The notes under the pieces were generated by a model. That model had not been told where the DNA came from. It searched no databases and was given only the letters and a program-made list of their open reading frames with translations. A program made the position numbers and the translations under genes. From assembly GCA_001604565.1 (NCBI GenBank), contig LVBV01000031.1:1-64000 (forward strand): a DNA stretch of 64,000 nt. Reading direction: 5' to 3'. Source of the DNA: Puniceicoccales bacterium Verruco_01. Its GTDB lineage: Bacteria > Verrucomicrobiota > Verrucomicrobiia > Opitutales > Oceanipulchritudinaceae. This document shows, piece after piece, positions 9,501 to 17,771 of the stretch (its first letter is position 1; each line of letters opens with the position of its first letter).

Positions 9501-10142
9501 AATCTCGCCCACGGCACCGTCGTGCGGGGCAGCCGCGCGGATTTCCGCCCAGACGGGAGTGCCTCCCGGCCCCCTCAGACGGCAGGTGAAGGGTCCCGAC
9601 TCCCCGTTCTTTCTCGCCTCGGCCATGTGATCGAGAAAAGCGGAACGGTCCTCCTCCTGCACAAGGAGGGCAAAATCCAGTCCGGTCATCTTTTCCGGCT
9701 GAAGCCCCAGCATCCGTCTGAGCGGTCCTGCATGGAAAAGAACCACGCCCTTGTCGTTGATCCGCAGCTCCAGTTCGGACGGGGCGGAAGTCTCGCGACC
9801 CGGCAGGAAAATGAGGAGGACCCCATCCGGTCCGCGGCTCGCACTCACAGAAGTTTCCACCACACCGCTTTGCGCATGCAAGAGGAGAACCGCCTCTTTG
9901 CCGGAAACCTCCGCGCCGCGCAGAAGACCTTCCGCAAGATTCTTCGAGTCGCCCTCAAGAAGCCCCGTCCAGTGCGAGGGGTCCCAGTCCCGGGATTTCC
10001 CGAGCATGGAAAAAAACGCCGCATTGGCCCGGCAGCGACCGTCCGCGGCGCGCATCAGGCAGGGAAAGGGAATGCATTCCAGCGGCACCATCGGGGACGT
10101 TTCCACGGAAACCTCCCGCGCCTCTTTGTCCGTCTTCTTCAT
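6558..10142 (-). CDS. Multi-PAS/GAF hybrid histidine kinase with receiver
   Basis: A 1194-residue cytoplasmic sensor kinase with no membrane segment. Order of domains: about five PAS-like modules (roughly 15-110, 125-225, 235-365, 375-495 and 500-625), a GAF domain (about 640-790), HisKA with phospho-acceptor His824 in SMSHEIRTPLNGV, HATPase (about 890-1060; N box LLNLVGNAIKFTE, DTGIGI and GGTGLGLAICRRLV) and a C-terminal receiver with Asp1120 in LMDLRMPGMDG. All catalytic residues are present, so it should be active. It lacks its own Hpt domain, but one is encoded by the next gene upstream on the same strand. Start chosen at MKKTDKEA; a 36-residue upstream extension shows no similarity. Confidence 0.93.
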   Translation of the reverse strand: MKKTDKEAREVSVETSPMVPLECIPFPCLMRAADGRCRANAAFFSMLGKSRDWDPSHWTGLLEGDSKNLAEGLLRGAEVSGKEAVLLLHAQSGVVETSVSASRGPDGVLLIFLPGRETSAPSELELRINDKGVVLFHAGPLRRMLGLQPEKMTGLDFALLVQEEDRSAFLDHMAEARKNGESGPFTCRLRGPGGTPVWAEIRAAAPHDGAVGEILFTARDIGRRRAAEDRLRHLQDHFTTAIENMDAGIVMYDKDDRMVFCNHVYRNFYPRIAHLLVPGVAYETILHAFSKEVLARQLPIVDIAAFHAQRIRDRRERRYGRRVQHVGGGRWLQISDHPTGDGGVVTLLSDITGLKNAQEELSRQKLLLSSLLDAIEDLIFYKDDKGVYTACNPAFCHFAGRSREEIVGRSDPEVLGGENLAVMESWVARALEKRETVRGEEWMLGADGSRKRLELQLSPLFSPEGLLLGMAGVAHDVTARHNAEDLLQAESTRLSTLIRNIEGGVMVMDENKKVLLVNEGFLSLLRLEGESGSYVGIDAGDALRNILPLFANPRETYEKLASVFAARRVVRDCVVTLRDESFLEFDFIPMEIGRGTYNFLWHYRDITARRRAEMELQQRDRLLSGLAQTVRQLLGGMEDFDANMSEAFRIVAETASIERMAVYRNLPLGEGQTRHTAGRVARWSRSPAPEPLVRELSVIAIDPLFTRWRHELSRGVILSGRLDEFPPNEQIPLRHFGFGSILVAPMFIGEHYWGIMIFDAAPDRTWSAADRGILRMVADSFGLAIQRKYAHDELSAALVRAEKLAVEAREASQAKTEFLASMSHEIRTPLNGVTGFSNLLRNTSLTPRQAELLRGIDRSTEMLLALINDILDLSKITAGQFTLDTIPFCPAMALEDAVAALGPRAVEKNLELKWEADSGAHQVFMGDERRLKQVLLNLVGNAIKFTEKGRVFARVSAGSVAASDGKTSVRLDFSVSDTGIGIAEENLSKLFLPFSQAQSDISRRFGGTGLGLAICRRLVNMMGGEIQVESVPGKGSTFSFHILCGPAEAPLEQVKAPSRTPESGGVLLPLSIVVADDNQINQQVLSMYIEEMGYHCEVVSDGAQALEAVKKAQVDLVLMDLRMPGMDGMEATLAIRKWEKDHLPEGRRPCRIVALTADAVKSDSEKCAAVGMDGYLTKPVDPDQIDRVIRQLFG

Positions 10143-10279
10143 GGGGGCACGGACAATATACCCGATTGGCGCACAATTATCGAGTCGCGCGGCGCCCGCG
10201 ACATGCAGATTTTCTGTAAAACACAAACGTGGAGTTGCCCGGAAGGACAACCCCTTGTCAACAACGGTTCAATTGCGTC

Positions 10280-10642
10280 TCAACGCTCGTTGATCGCCAC
10301 GGCGGACTGCTGAAAACGGCGGAGTGCCGGTTCCAGGTCGTGGAGAATCTCCGCGCCGCTGCGCCCCTCACCGTCGGAGAAAGCCATGATCTCCTGCGCC
10401 ACAGCGCGAACCTCGGCAGCACCGATGACGCTTGCCGAGCCCTTCAGCTTGTGTGCGGTCAGGCGCAGTCCCTCCGAGTCCGAGGCCGCCACCGCGCAAC
10501 GCATCTGCTCAACGAGCATGTGCGCCTCTTCCAGAAAAACCGGAACGAGCCGCTCGAAGGCATTCTGCCCCAGGCGCCTGTGCGACACGAGCTGTTCCAC
10601 AACCCGCATGTCCAGGACTTCCTGATTCTCTCTGGTTGTCAT
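10280..10642 (-). CDS. Hpt phosphotransfer protein
   Basis: A 120-residue single-domain histidine phosphotransferase. The four-helix core carries the acceptor His64 in LRLTAHKLKGSASVIGA, with the conserved lysine and glycine after it. It lies upstream of the hybrid kinase on the same strand (137-bp gap) and can complete the His-Asp-His-Asp relay that the kinase starts. The final acceptor is unknown; the divergent NtrC-type regulator at 12505 is a candidate. Contrast with the His-less relative at 11803. Confidence 0.88.
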   Translation of the reverse strand: MTTRENQEVLDMRVVEQLVSHRRLGQNAFERLVPVFLEEAHMLVEQMRCAVAASDSEGLRLTAHKLKGSASVIGAAEVRAVAQEIMAFSDGEGRSGAEILHDLEPALRRFQQSAVAINER

Positions 10643-10711
10643 CTCTGATCCTCTCTGGATGGTATCAGGTCCGAGCCGGGCCGCCAGCCGGACCTTCCAC
10701 TTCTTGTGATT

Positions 10712-11752
10712 TCAATTGCCACTCTCCGTGTGTGAATCTGCATCAACGCGGAGAAAAACCTTCATGCAGCGTGCCCCCTCGGGGAGCAGGCTCGTCTCGA
10801 AGCGCGCGCCGATCATGCCGCAGAGGCCGCGGATGAGCACCTGGGACAGCCCTGCGCTGAGCCTAGGCATGGAAGCCAGCCTCTCCTGCGGGATTTCGCG
10901 TGGACGCTCCACCGTCACCTTCAGGCACAGGGGGCGTTCCTGCCCCGGAACGAGCGCGGCGGCAATCGCCACCTCGCCGCCCCGGGCCTGTCGCACGGCG
11001 CCGTCCACCATGTTCACAAGGATCTGGCGAATCTTCTGCGCGTCGAGCGACAGGGGGGCGTCCAGCTCGTGGCCCACGTGCGCGGTCAGGGTGAGGTCCC
11101 GATCGCGCGCCGTGGACCGGTACAACTCGCACACCTCGGAGACAACCTCGTCGATCCTGGTGGGAACGACGCCTTCGCCGTCCTCCTCCGCAACCGATAG
11201 GTCGATGCTCCGGCGGATGTGCTTTTCCAGGAGCAGCGCATTGTCACGCAGTGCGGAGAGCCATCCCCGCTGCTCGCTGGTAAGTTCGGACGTTTCCATT
11301 CTCCGGCAGTGGGAGACGATCTCCTCAAGGGGAACGCACATCTCGCGCGAAAGACGCAGAACGTGCTGAACCATCTGACGGGAGCGCATCTCGCTGCGGG
11401 CCAGATTCCTTGAAAGATCCTCCATCCGCCAGCCGATGCCGGTCATGTCCTGATGGACGCACATGATGTCGTCCTCGCCGGCAAGGCGCGTTTCCACAAG
11501 CTCAAGAAGAAGCCGCCCGCGGTCGCGCGTGGTCACATAAACGTCGCGGAAGGCAAACTCGCCCTGCGACACTCCCGGCACGCCCTCGGGCAGCGCCAGC
11601 GGATCAAGGGACAGATCGAAATCGGTTTTCCCGAGCGCATTCTCGGTCCCGAGCGAAAACATGTCGCTCCAGGCCTGATTCACATACTTGTAGCGCCCGT
11701 CCTGCCCACGGATGGAAACCGGCACCGGAATCATGTCGAAATTCTGTTTCAT
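10712..11752 (-). CDS. PAS protein with degenerate histidine kinase module
   Basis: A 346-residue soluble protein. Residues about 5-110 form a PAS domain (IPVPVSIRGQDGRYKYVNQAWSDMF). The following helical region aligns with HisKA, but the H-box reads LSREMCVPLEEIV, so the phospho-acceptor histidine is Arg136. The ATPase part is also eroded: the N box is LVNMVDGAVRQA with the key asparagine gone, and no DxGxG or GxGL motif is visible. I infer a pseudokinase that can still dimerise or bind partners. It lies between the Hpt protein and a His-less Hpt-like protein on one strand, so it is probably part of the same signalling operon. Confidence 0.8.
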   Translation of the reverse strand: MKQNFDMIPVPVSIRGQDGRYKYVNQAWSDMFSLGTENALGKTDFDLSLDPLALPEGVPGVSQGEFAFRDVYVTTRDRGRLLLELVETRLAGEDDIMCVHQDMTGIGWRMEDLSRNLARSEMRSRQMVQHVLRLSREMCVPLEEIVSHCRRMETSELTSEQRGWLSALRDNALLLEKHIRRSIDLSVAEEDGEGVVPTRIDEVVSEVCELYRSTARDRDLTLTAHVGHELDAPLSLDAQKIRQILVNMVDGAVRQARGGEVAIAAALVPGQERPLCLKVTVERPREIPQERLASMPRLSAGLSQVLIRGLCGMIGARFETSLLPEGARCMKVFLRVDADSHTESGN

Positions 11753-11802
11753 GGCGTACTCTCCCGTCCGACTTGTAGCGTTTGTCGTGCTGATTCCCGC
11801 GG

Positions 11803-12183
11803 TCAGAGGGATGCGATGAGCTCCCTGTGGTAGTGTTCCGCCGTCTCGATGAAGTCGATGATCGCATCGACGAAAATGGCCCAGTCGCCGTCCGCGGGCA
11901 CCACGCCCTCCATGCAGCTATGGCGCAGGCTGAGCGCCATTTTCTCCAGCCGCATCGCACCGACCAGTCGCGCAACTCCCGCGAAGAGGAAGAGCGTGGA
12001 GGAGGCATCGTCGTACCTGCCCGCCGCCGCCTCGTTGCCCACCCGGCCCAGAAGGCTCAGGCTGCTTTCGCGGAACTGCTTTAAGAGCTCCGGGAACAGC
12101 CACTGGCCGTTCTCGTCGGTCGATCCCAGATAGATCGAAAGAATCGAAAGATCCACAACCGGAGTGTTGATGAGCTTGTCCAT
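11803..12183 (-). CDS. Hpt-like protein lacking the phospho-acceptor histidine
   Basis: A 126-residue helical protein. Its centre, FLFAGVARLVGAMRLEKMA (65-83), aligns without gaps to the AHKLKGSASVIGA segment of the Hpt protein at 10280, but the histidine is Phe65 and the conserved lysine is Ala68, while Gly69 and Gly75-Ala76 are kept. It therefore cannot be phosphorylated at the normal site. The start MDKLINTP is preceded by an AGGGGG ribosome binding site. It is first in the minus-strand signalling run. I infer a decoy or docking role; an unrelated helical protein is the alternative. Confidence 0.65.
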   Translation of the reverse strand: MDKLINTPVVDLSILSIYLGSTDENGQWLFPELLKQFRESSLSLLGRVGNEAAAGRYDDASSTLFLFAGVARLVGAMRLEKMALSLRHSCMEGVVPADGDWAIFVDAIIDFIETAEHYHRELIASL

Positions 12184-12504
12184 ATGTCCCCCTGCGTTAC
12201 CCCAAACCTGTTGCATACCCCCAAAACCAAGGGCGGTGCCGCCGCCGGACGGAAGAGCCACTCTCCCGCTGCTTCCTGCCCCTCCATGTTCCGGCGGGCG
12301 GCGCCGCTTGCCCGCTAATAAGCGCAGATCGTGCCAGATCACGACAGGTTTTCTTTTCTCATTGAACTGGAATGGCTTGCACATTCATTCTCTTTTATTC
12401 CACAGATTCTTACGGGAAAGTGACATCCCGGTTACAGGTAGAGTGAGCTCTGCGGAACCACTTTGGGCTTTCAAAGCCCGCCCGGTCTGGTTAGTGTGCC
12501 GGGA
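12184..12504. other. Divergent intergenic region, 321 bp
   Basis: This gap separates the minus-strand signalling run from the NtrC-type gene and must hold promoters for both. Visible structure is limited to a hairpin gggctttcaaagccc at 12465-12479 just upstream of the regulator start and a short tcgtg...cacga repeat near 12330. No sigma-54 site of normal spacing was found. Confidence 0.5.
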
Positions 12505-13914
12505 ATGCCTCACCGAGTGATGGTGATTGAAGACGCGCGCACGACCGCCACCCTCTTCCGCGAGGTGCTGGAGGACGCCGGTTTTGCGGTGGACACCTTT
12601 GACGACGGCAAGGCAGCCCTCGACCGCCTCCTGAACGGCGCGGACCGCTATCAGCTCATCGTTACGGACTATCAGGTGCCCGGGGTGGACGGCCTCTCCC
12701 TTCTCAAGCAGCTCCGCCGCCGCTACGCGTATCTGCCGGTCATCTTCGTCACGGCGCACGGCTCGGTGGAAACGGCCATCGAGGTGATGAAAAACGGTGC
12801 CTTCGACTATCAGGAAAAGCCCGTGGATCTTGACGTTCTGGTGAATCTGGCACGCGAGGCGTGCAGCCGGGCGAACGTGGCACCGCCGGTGGTGGCGAGT
12901 GGGGCGCAGCTCCCCTACCTCGTGGGCCGCAGCCCCCGCATGCTGGAGGTGTACAAGCAGATTGGCCGCCTTGCGGCGCTGCCCGCCACGGTCCTCATCC
13001 GGGGCGAGACGGGCACGGGCAAGGAGCTCGTGGCCACGGCCCTCCACCAGTTCAGCCCGCGCGCGGAAAAGCCCCTCGTAGCGGTAAACTGCGCGGCCAT
13101 GCCGGAAACGTTGATCGACAGCGAGCTTTTCGGTTACGAAAAAGGCTCCTTCACCGGGGCGCAGAAGACACGGCTCGGCTACTTCGAGCGGGCCGACGGC
13201 GGCACGCTCTTTCTCGACGAGATCGGCGACATTCCGCCCTCCACACAGGTGCGGCTCCTGCGGACGCTTCAGGAGAAGACGATCCAGCGGATCGGCGCCG
13301 AGGGCGAGGTGAAGGTGGATGTGCGGATCCTCGCCGCCACACACCGGAACCTTGAGGAGATGGTGGCAAAGGGCACCTTCCGCGAGGATTTGTACCACCG
13401 CCTTTCGGTCATGGAGATCGTTTTGCCGCCGCTGCGCGACCGGCTGGAGGACGTGCCCAAGCTTGCGGAATACTTTATCGGACGCTTCTGCACGGAGTAC
13501 GGCTGCGCGCCGACAGGAATCGCGCCGGAGGCTCTGGAACTGCTCAAAGCCCAGGAATGGCCGGGCAACGTCCGCCAGCTCCAGAACGTCCTGCGCAAGG
13601 CGCTGCTTAGCTCGAACAACCTCTGCATCGGCGCGGCGGACGTCCGCGAGGCCCTGCGCCAGCCCTCCGCGCAGGCGGGCCCGACCTCAGCGGCGGAAAA
13701 ACCGGGATTCGATCTGGAGACGTGGATCCGCGCCGAGGTGGAAGCCGCCGCCGCGAAGGGAACGGAAAACCTGCGCGAAAACCTCGTGGAGAAAGTGGAT
13801 GCCATCCTTGCGCGCGAGGCGCTGGAAAAGTGCGGGGGCAACCGGTCCAAGGCAGCGAAGCTCCTCGGCGTCACGCGACGCACCGTGCGTTCCCGCGCCG
13901 CAGGGACGGAGTGA
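12505..13914 (+). CDS. NtrC-family sigma-54-dependent response regulator (GSFTGA variant)
   Basis: A 469-residue activator. Residues 1-120 form a receiver with acceptor Asp55 (IVTDYQVPGVDG), Thr83 and Lys105. The AAA+ domain has Walker A GETGTGKE (167-174), Walker B GGTLFLDEIGD and an arginine-finger region, and the sigma-54 contact loop reads GSFTGA (214-219) with Ser for Ala. A linker rich in Ala/Glu precedes the Fis-type HTH (NRSKAAKLLGVTRRTVRSR) at the end. It is divergent from the kinase and phosphotransfer genes, the natural upstream partners. Start ATG at 12505 was chosen over a TTG at 12463. Confidence 0.92.
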   Translation: MPHRVMVIEDARTTATLFREVLEDAGFAVDTFDDGKAALDRLLNGADRYQLIVTDYQVPGVDGLSLLKQLRRRYAYLPVIFVTAHGSVETAIEVMKNGAFDYQEKPVDLDVLVNLAREACSRANVAPPVVASGAQLPYLVGRSPRMLEVYKQIGRLAALPATVLIRGETGTGKELVATALHQFSPRAEKPLVAVNCAAMPETLIDSELFGYEKGSFTGAQKTRLGYFERADGGTLFLDEIGDIPPSTQVRLLRTLQEKTIQRIGAEGEVKVDVRILAATHRNLEEMVAKGTFREDLYHRLSVMEIVLPPLRDRLEDVPKLAEYFIGRFCTEYGCAPTGIAPEALELLKAQEWPGNVRQLQNVLRKALLSSNNLCIGAADVREALRQPSAQAGPTSAAEKPGFDLETWIRAEVEAAAAKGTENLRENLVEKVDAILAREALEKCGGNRSKAAKLLGVTRRTVRSRAAGTE

Positions 13915-13926
13915 CGCGTTCGGCGC

Positions 13927-14616
13927 TTACGCGACCGGCCCCGGGACGATCCGCCCATCGAAGAGATGGACGATGCGCTCCGCGTAGCGCAGGAACCGTT
14001 CATCGTGCGTCACCATGCAAACCGTGGCGCCCTCCTCGTGCAGCTTGCACAGAAGCGCCATGACGGCCTCGCCGCTTGTCGAGTCGAGGTTGCCCGTCGG
14101 CTCGTCGCAGAGGAGGATGGAGGGGTTCCCCGCAAGGGCCCGCGCCACCGCAACGCGCTGCTGCTGCCCGCCGGAAAGCTGCGAGGGGAAGTGATCGCCC
14201 CGGTGGGCCATGTCCACTCTGGCAAGGGCCTCCTCCACCCTTCTGCGACGCTCGGCGGCGGGCATTCCCCGGTAGGCGAGCGGCAGTTCCACGTTCTCCT
14301 TCGCGCTCAAGTTCGGCAGGAGGTTGAAGTTCTGGAAGACAAAGCCGATCTCCCGGTTGCGGACGTGGGCCAGCTCCTCGGCACAGAGATTTTCGACGGG
14401 GCGGCCCTTGAAGAGGTGCGCACCCTCCGTCGGCTGGTCGAGGAGGCCGAGGATCGAAAGAAGCGTGGTCTTCCCGCAGCCGGAGGGCCCGCTGATGCAA
14501 AGGTATTCGCCGCGCCTTACGGCAAGGTCCACGTTCTCCAGCGCGTGGGTCTCCACCTGTCCGGCAAGGAACACGCGAGAGACGTTCTTGAGCTCGATGA
14601 GGGGGATTTCGTTCAT
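13927..14616 (-). CDS. ABC transporter ATPase, MacB/LolD type
   Basis: A 229-residue ATPase of the MacB/LolD/FtsE group. Walker A is [11 protein letters not shown], the Q-loop [17 protein letters not shown], the signature [15 protein letters not shown], Walker [14 protein letters not shown] and the switch histidine MVTHDERF. It is last in the operon after the ADOP-like permease and the PadR regulator and should power that permease. An ATG at 14625 overlaps the padR stop as ATGA; the ATG at 14616 has an AGGG at good spacing and is preferred here. It ends 12 bp from the convergent NtrC-type gene. Confidence 0.92.
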   Translation of the reverse strand: MNEIPLIELKNVSRVFLAGQVETHALENVDLAVRRGEYLCISGPSGCGKTTLLSILGLLDQPTEGAHLFKGRPVENLCAEELAHVRNREIGFVFQNFNLLPNLSAKENVELPLAYRGMPAAERRRRVEEALARVDMAHRGDHFPSQLSGGQQQRVAVARALAGNPSILLCDEPTGNLDSTSGEAVMALLCKLHEEGATVCMVTHDERFLRYAERIVHLFDGRIVPGPVA

Positions 14617-14621
14617 GATGT

Positions 14622-14975
14622 TCATCCCTGCGAGGGTGTGGAAAGACCCATGACGAGGTTGATCGCCCCGGAGAGGCGCGTCCACGCGGCGGATTCCGTC
14701 TCCAGCTGCCGCATTCCCGCCTCGGTCAGCGAGTAGAAGCGCGCGCGCCGGTTGTTTTCCGAAACGCCCCATTCCGAGCGGATGGAGCCCTGCGCCTCCA
14801 GCCGGTAGAGGGCCGGATAGAGAGAGCCCTGCTCCACGAGGATCGCCTCGCCGGACATCTGGTGGATGCGGCTGGCGATGCCGAAACCGTGCATCGCCCC
14901 CGTGTAAAGCGCGCGGAGGATCAGCATGTCGAGCGTCCCCTGCAACAGGTCCGCCTTTTCTTTTTCTTTTGTCAT
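14622..14975 (-). CDS. PadR family transcriptional regulator
   Basis: A 117-residue PadR protein with the family start [25 protein letters not shown], a winged HTH containing [24 protein letters not shown] and the C-terminal wing [16 protein letters not shown]. PadR proteins usually repress neighbouring transporter genes and release on binding small molecules. Here it sits between the permease and ATPase genes in one operon, so it probably controls its own transcription through the palindromes at 17699-17736. The gap to the permease stop is 27 bp. Confidence 0.9.
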   Translation of the reverse strand: MTKEKEKADLLQGTLDMLILRALYTGAMHGFGIASRIHQMSGEAILVEQGSLYPALYRLEAQGSIRSEWGVSENNRRARFYSLTEAGMRQLETESAAWTRLSGAINLVMGLSTPSQG

Positions 14976-15002
14976 GATCGGAATGGGTGAAGGATTTTGT
15001 TG

Positions 15003-17687
15003 TCAGTCGGCGCGCAGAACCAGCATCGGGTCGGTCCGAGAAGCGCGCCACGCCGGGGCAAGGCACGCCGCGAGGCTCACGCCCGCCAGAAGGACCGCCA
15101 CGGCAAGGAAGGTGACCGGGTCGCTCCCGCTGACGCCGAAGAGCTGCGCCTGAATGAACTTCTGAAGAAGGAAGGCGCAAAGAAGTCCCACCGCGAGACC
15201 CGTCGCCACAAGGAGCGCGCCGCGCCAGAGAACTCCGCCGAGGACCTCTCGCTTTGTCGCGCCGAGAGTCAGGCGGATCGCGATCTCACGGGTGCGCCTT
15301 GCGGTGAGGGTGGAAATCACCCCGTAGATGCCCGCAACGGCCAGAATGAGGGCCGCCAGCGCGAAGAAACCGAGCAGCTGCACCGTAAAGCGGCGGTCCG
15401 CGACGAACCAGCCCATCCGCTCCTCCATCAGGTGCATGTCGAAGACCGGATGGCCGGGCACGTACTCCGCGAGGTCCTTCTCCAGAAGGCGCATGAATCC
15501 TGCGGAATCGCCCCGGGCGCGGACGACATAGTGGAAGAGGCCTGGCATGGGCAGACTGCGGAAGGGAATATAGAACTCGGCCACCTCGCCGCGTTCGGCT
15601 CCCTCCTGCGTCGTGTTGCCCACGATACCGATCACCCGCGCCGTGCCGAGGTTGATCTCCGGCGGGCCTAGGTGAAACATCTTCCCGATGGGATCCTCGC
15701 CGGGCCAGAATCGCTCGGCCATGAGCTGGCTCACCACGCAGTCGATCACAAGGTTTTTCAACACGCTCTCCGCCTCCTTCACGTTGCCGGTCATCTTTCC
15801 GGGATACTGGAAGGCGGATTCGCTCCCGTCGAAGACGCGCCCCTTGAGCAGAGGAATGCCCAAGGTGCGGAAAATGTCCGTTCCCGCCGAGTGAGCATAG
15901 TAAAAGGAGAGTTCAGTAGGACCGGGCACGGGACGGTCCGTGCGGTAGATCTGCATCATGCAGGTGCTCCACGTGTAGGCCATCGAGTTGCAGAAGGATG
16001 CGCTCTCCACGCCGGGAATCTGCCGGAGGTGTTCTTCAAGGTTGAGGTAAAAGGCCCCGAAGGCGTTCGGATCGGCGAAATACTCCTCGTTCGACGGAGG
16101 AGAGACCTGAAAGGAGACAAGGTTCTGCGCCTCGATGCCCGAGGGGGTCTCCAGCACCTTCCGGAAGCTGCGAAGAAGCAGCGCCGTGGTGACAAGGAGC
16201 ACCGCCACGAGCGCCACCTGCACGATGGTGAGAAGGTCGCTGCCGGAAAAACGACCCCTGCGCCCCGGGGTGCCCGAGTCCTCCTTGAGCGCCGCGCCGG
16301 GCCGGGTGTGCGAGAGTTTGAGCGCCGGGAAGAGGCCGAACAGAACGCCCGCCGCAAGGGTCAGGACCACCGCGAAGAGGCACACGCGCCAGTCGAAGGC
16401 GCTCCCATCGCCGAGGGTTGCACGGATCTCCCACGGGATGAGCCGGGAGGCGAATGCGGAAAGCTGCCAGGCCAAAAGAACGCCGACAGCCCCACCGATC
16501 GCAGAGACGAGCAGGCTCTCCACGAGCAGTTGCCGGACGATCTGCCCGCGCGTGGCGCCGAGGGCCGCGCGGATGGCCATCTCCCGCCCGCGCAGGAGCC
16601 CCCGGGCGAGGAACATGTTGGAAAGGTTCACACACGCGGTGACAAGGAAGAGCGCAACCGCTCCGTAGAGGAAGAGAACCCTCTCGTGCGAGCTTTTGCC
16701 GAGGGCCTCGCGCATCGGCGCCATGTCGGCGGAAATGCCCTTGTTCTCGGGATACTGCTCCTCGATGCGGGCGGCGATGGCGCGGATCTGTGCCCTCGCC
16801 TGCTCCACCGTCACCCCCGGGACGAGATGCCCAAGAACCGTGTTCCCGCTGCGGTTGGCGCGCGAGGTGAAGAAGAAGGATTTTGCGCGCGGCCCCAGCG
16901 GAATGAAGAGATCCACGTCGCGGTAGTGGCGGAAGTTCTCCGGCAGGATGCCGACGATCTCCACCATGATCCCGTCGATCGCGTAACTCTTGCCGATCAC
17001 GCTAGGGTCGCCGTCGAACCGCCTGTGCCATGTATCGGCGGTCAGGATGGCCACGCCCGCCGCGCCCGGCTCGTCGTCGGCGTCGGTAAAATCTCGGCCC
17101 AACTGCGGGACCGCCCCGAGAATGGAAAAATACCCGCGCGTCACAAAGCCCCCCTGCAAACGGGCGGAGTTCCTGCCGTCCACAAGCGTCACGCCGGAGG
17201 AGTATTCCATCGCCAACGCCGTAAAGGCGTCCTGCTGCCGCCGCCACTCCTCAAGGTCCAGATAGTTCACGTCCGTGCGCGAACCGTCGCCGCGCACTTC
17301 CCAGAGCTTCACGATCCTGTCCGGCTCCGGATACGGCAGTTCGCGCAGGAACGTGACGTTCAGGATGCCGAAGATCGTGGTGTTCGCCCCGATGGCCAGA
17401 GCGAGAATGAGCACGCTTAAAAAGGCAAACCACGGCTCTCGCAAAAGGCCACGAGCGGCGATGCGCAGGTCCCGTGCCGCATCCTCCGCCCACGCGAGGG
17501 CCCGCGTCCGCCGCGCTTCTTCGCGCACGCTTTCGAGGCTCCCGAAATCCAGAACCGCCCTGCGCCGCGCCTCCCTTGGATCCATCCCCTTCTCCACATA
17601 CGCCTGCGTCTGCAGGTCGATGTGCATTTGAAGTTCCTCGTCCATCTCGCGCTCGAAGCGCTTTTTGCCGAAAATGCCGCGAAACAT
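15003..17687 (-). CDS. ADOP/MacB-type ABC permease with permease-prefix domain
   Basis: An 894-residue permease of the ADOP type. Residues about 5-65 are the permease-prefix domain (KRFEREMDEELQMHIDLQ and the DFGS turn) usually seen with PadR-linked permeases. Then come a membrane helix near 75-100, a MacB-like periplasmic domain, an FtsX block of three helices around 340-460, a second helix and periplasmic domain, and a terminal FtsX block (about 770-890; VAGIYGVISTLTARRTREIAIRLTLGA). The start MFRGIFG is preceded by a strong AGGGAGGAG. Cognate ATPase and regulator follow on the same strand. Substrate unknown; export of an amphiphile or peptide is the usual inference. Confidence 0.9.
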   Translation of the reverse strand: MFRGIFGKKRFEREMDEELQMHIDLQTQAYVEKGMDPREARRRAVLDFGSLESVREEARRTRALAWAEDAARDLRIAARGLLREPWFAFLSVLILALAIGANTTIFGILNVTFLRELPYPEPDRIVKLWEVRGDGSRTDVNYLDLEEWRRQQDAFTALAMEYSSGVTLVDGRNSARLQGGFVTRGYFSILGAVPQLGRDFTDADDEPGAAGVAILTADTWHRRFDGDPSVIGKSYAIDGIMVEIVGILPENFRHYRDVDLFIPLGPRAKSFFFTSRANRSGNTVLGHLVPGVTVEQARAQIRAIAARIEEQYPENKGISADMAPMREALGKSSHERVLFLYGAVALFLVTACVNLSNMFLARGLLRGREMAIRAALGATRGQIVRQLLVESLLVSAIGGAVGVLLAWQLSAFASRLIPWEIRATLGDGSAFDWRVCLFAVVLTLAAGVLFGLFPALKLSHTRPGAALKEDSGTPGRRGRFSGSDLLTIVQVALVAVLLVTTALLLRSFRKVLETPSGIEAQNLVSFQVSPPSNEEYFADPNAFGAFYLNLEEHLRQIPGVESASFCNSMAYTWSTCMMQIYRTDRPVPGPTELSFYYAHSAGTDIFRTLGIPLLKGRVFDGSESAFQYPGKMTGNVKEAESVLKNLVIDCVVSQLMAERFWPGEDPIGKMFHLGPPEINLGTARVIGIVGNTTQEGAERGEVAEFYIPFRSLPMPGLFHYVVRARGDSAGFMRLLEKDLAEYVPGHPVFDMHLMEERMGWFVADRRFTVQLLGFFALAALILAVAGIYGVISTLTARRTREIAIRLTLGATKREVLGGVLWRGALLVATGLAVGLLCAFLLQKFIQAQLFGVSGSDPVTFLAVAVLLAGVSLAACLAPAWRASRTDPMLVLRAD

Positions 17688-17698
17688 GCGTCTCCTCC

Positions 17699-17744
17699 CT
17701 AGATGTTCTAGGGGAAGAATCGGCAAGCTCCCCTAGATTGTCAA
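17699..17744 (-). promoter_or_regulatory. Promoter with overlapping palindromes for the ADOP-PadR operon
   Basis: On the minus strand a TTGACA (17744-17739) and GATTCT (17721-17716) form a promoter with a 17-bp spacer. An inverted repeat ctagggga/tcccctag (17708-17715 and 17729-17736) covers the -10 region, and a second palindrome ctaga-tgt-tctag (17699-17711) follows, just before the ribosome binding site. Binding of a dimeric repressor here would block transcription; the operon-encoded PadR protein is the obvious candidate (inference). Confidence 0.6.
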
Positions 17745-17771
17745 GGGGAAAGAAAATTTCCGCTGTTCCAG

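Noticed and set aside
7671-10313. Long plus-strand open frame (880 codons) opposite the hybrid kinase gene
   Set aside because: It is antisense to a gene with complete kinase motifs; its translation is low-complexity (His/Arg/Gly-rich) with no domain.
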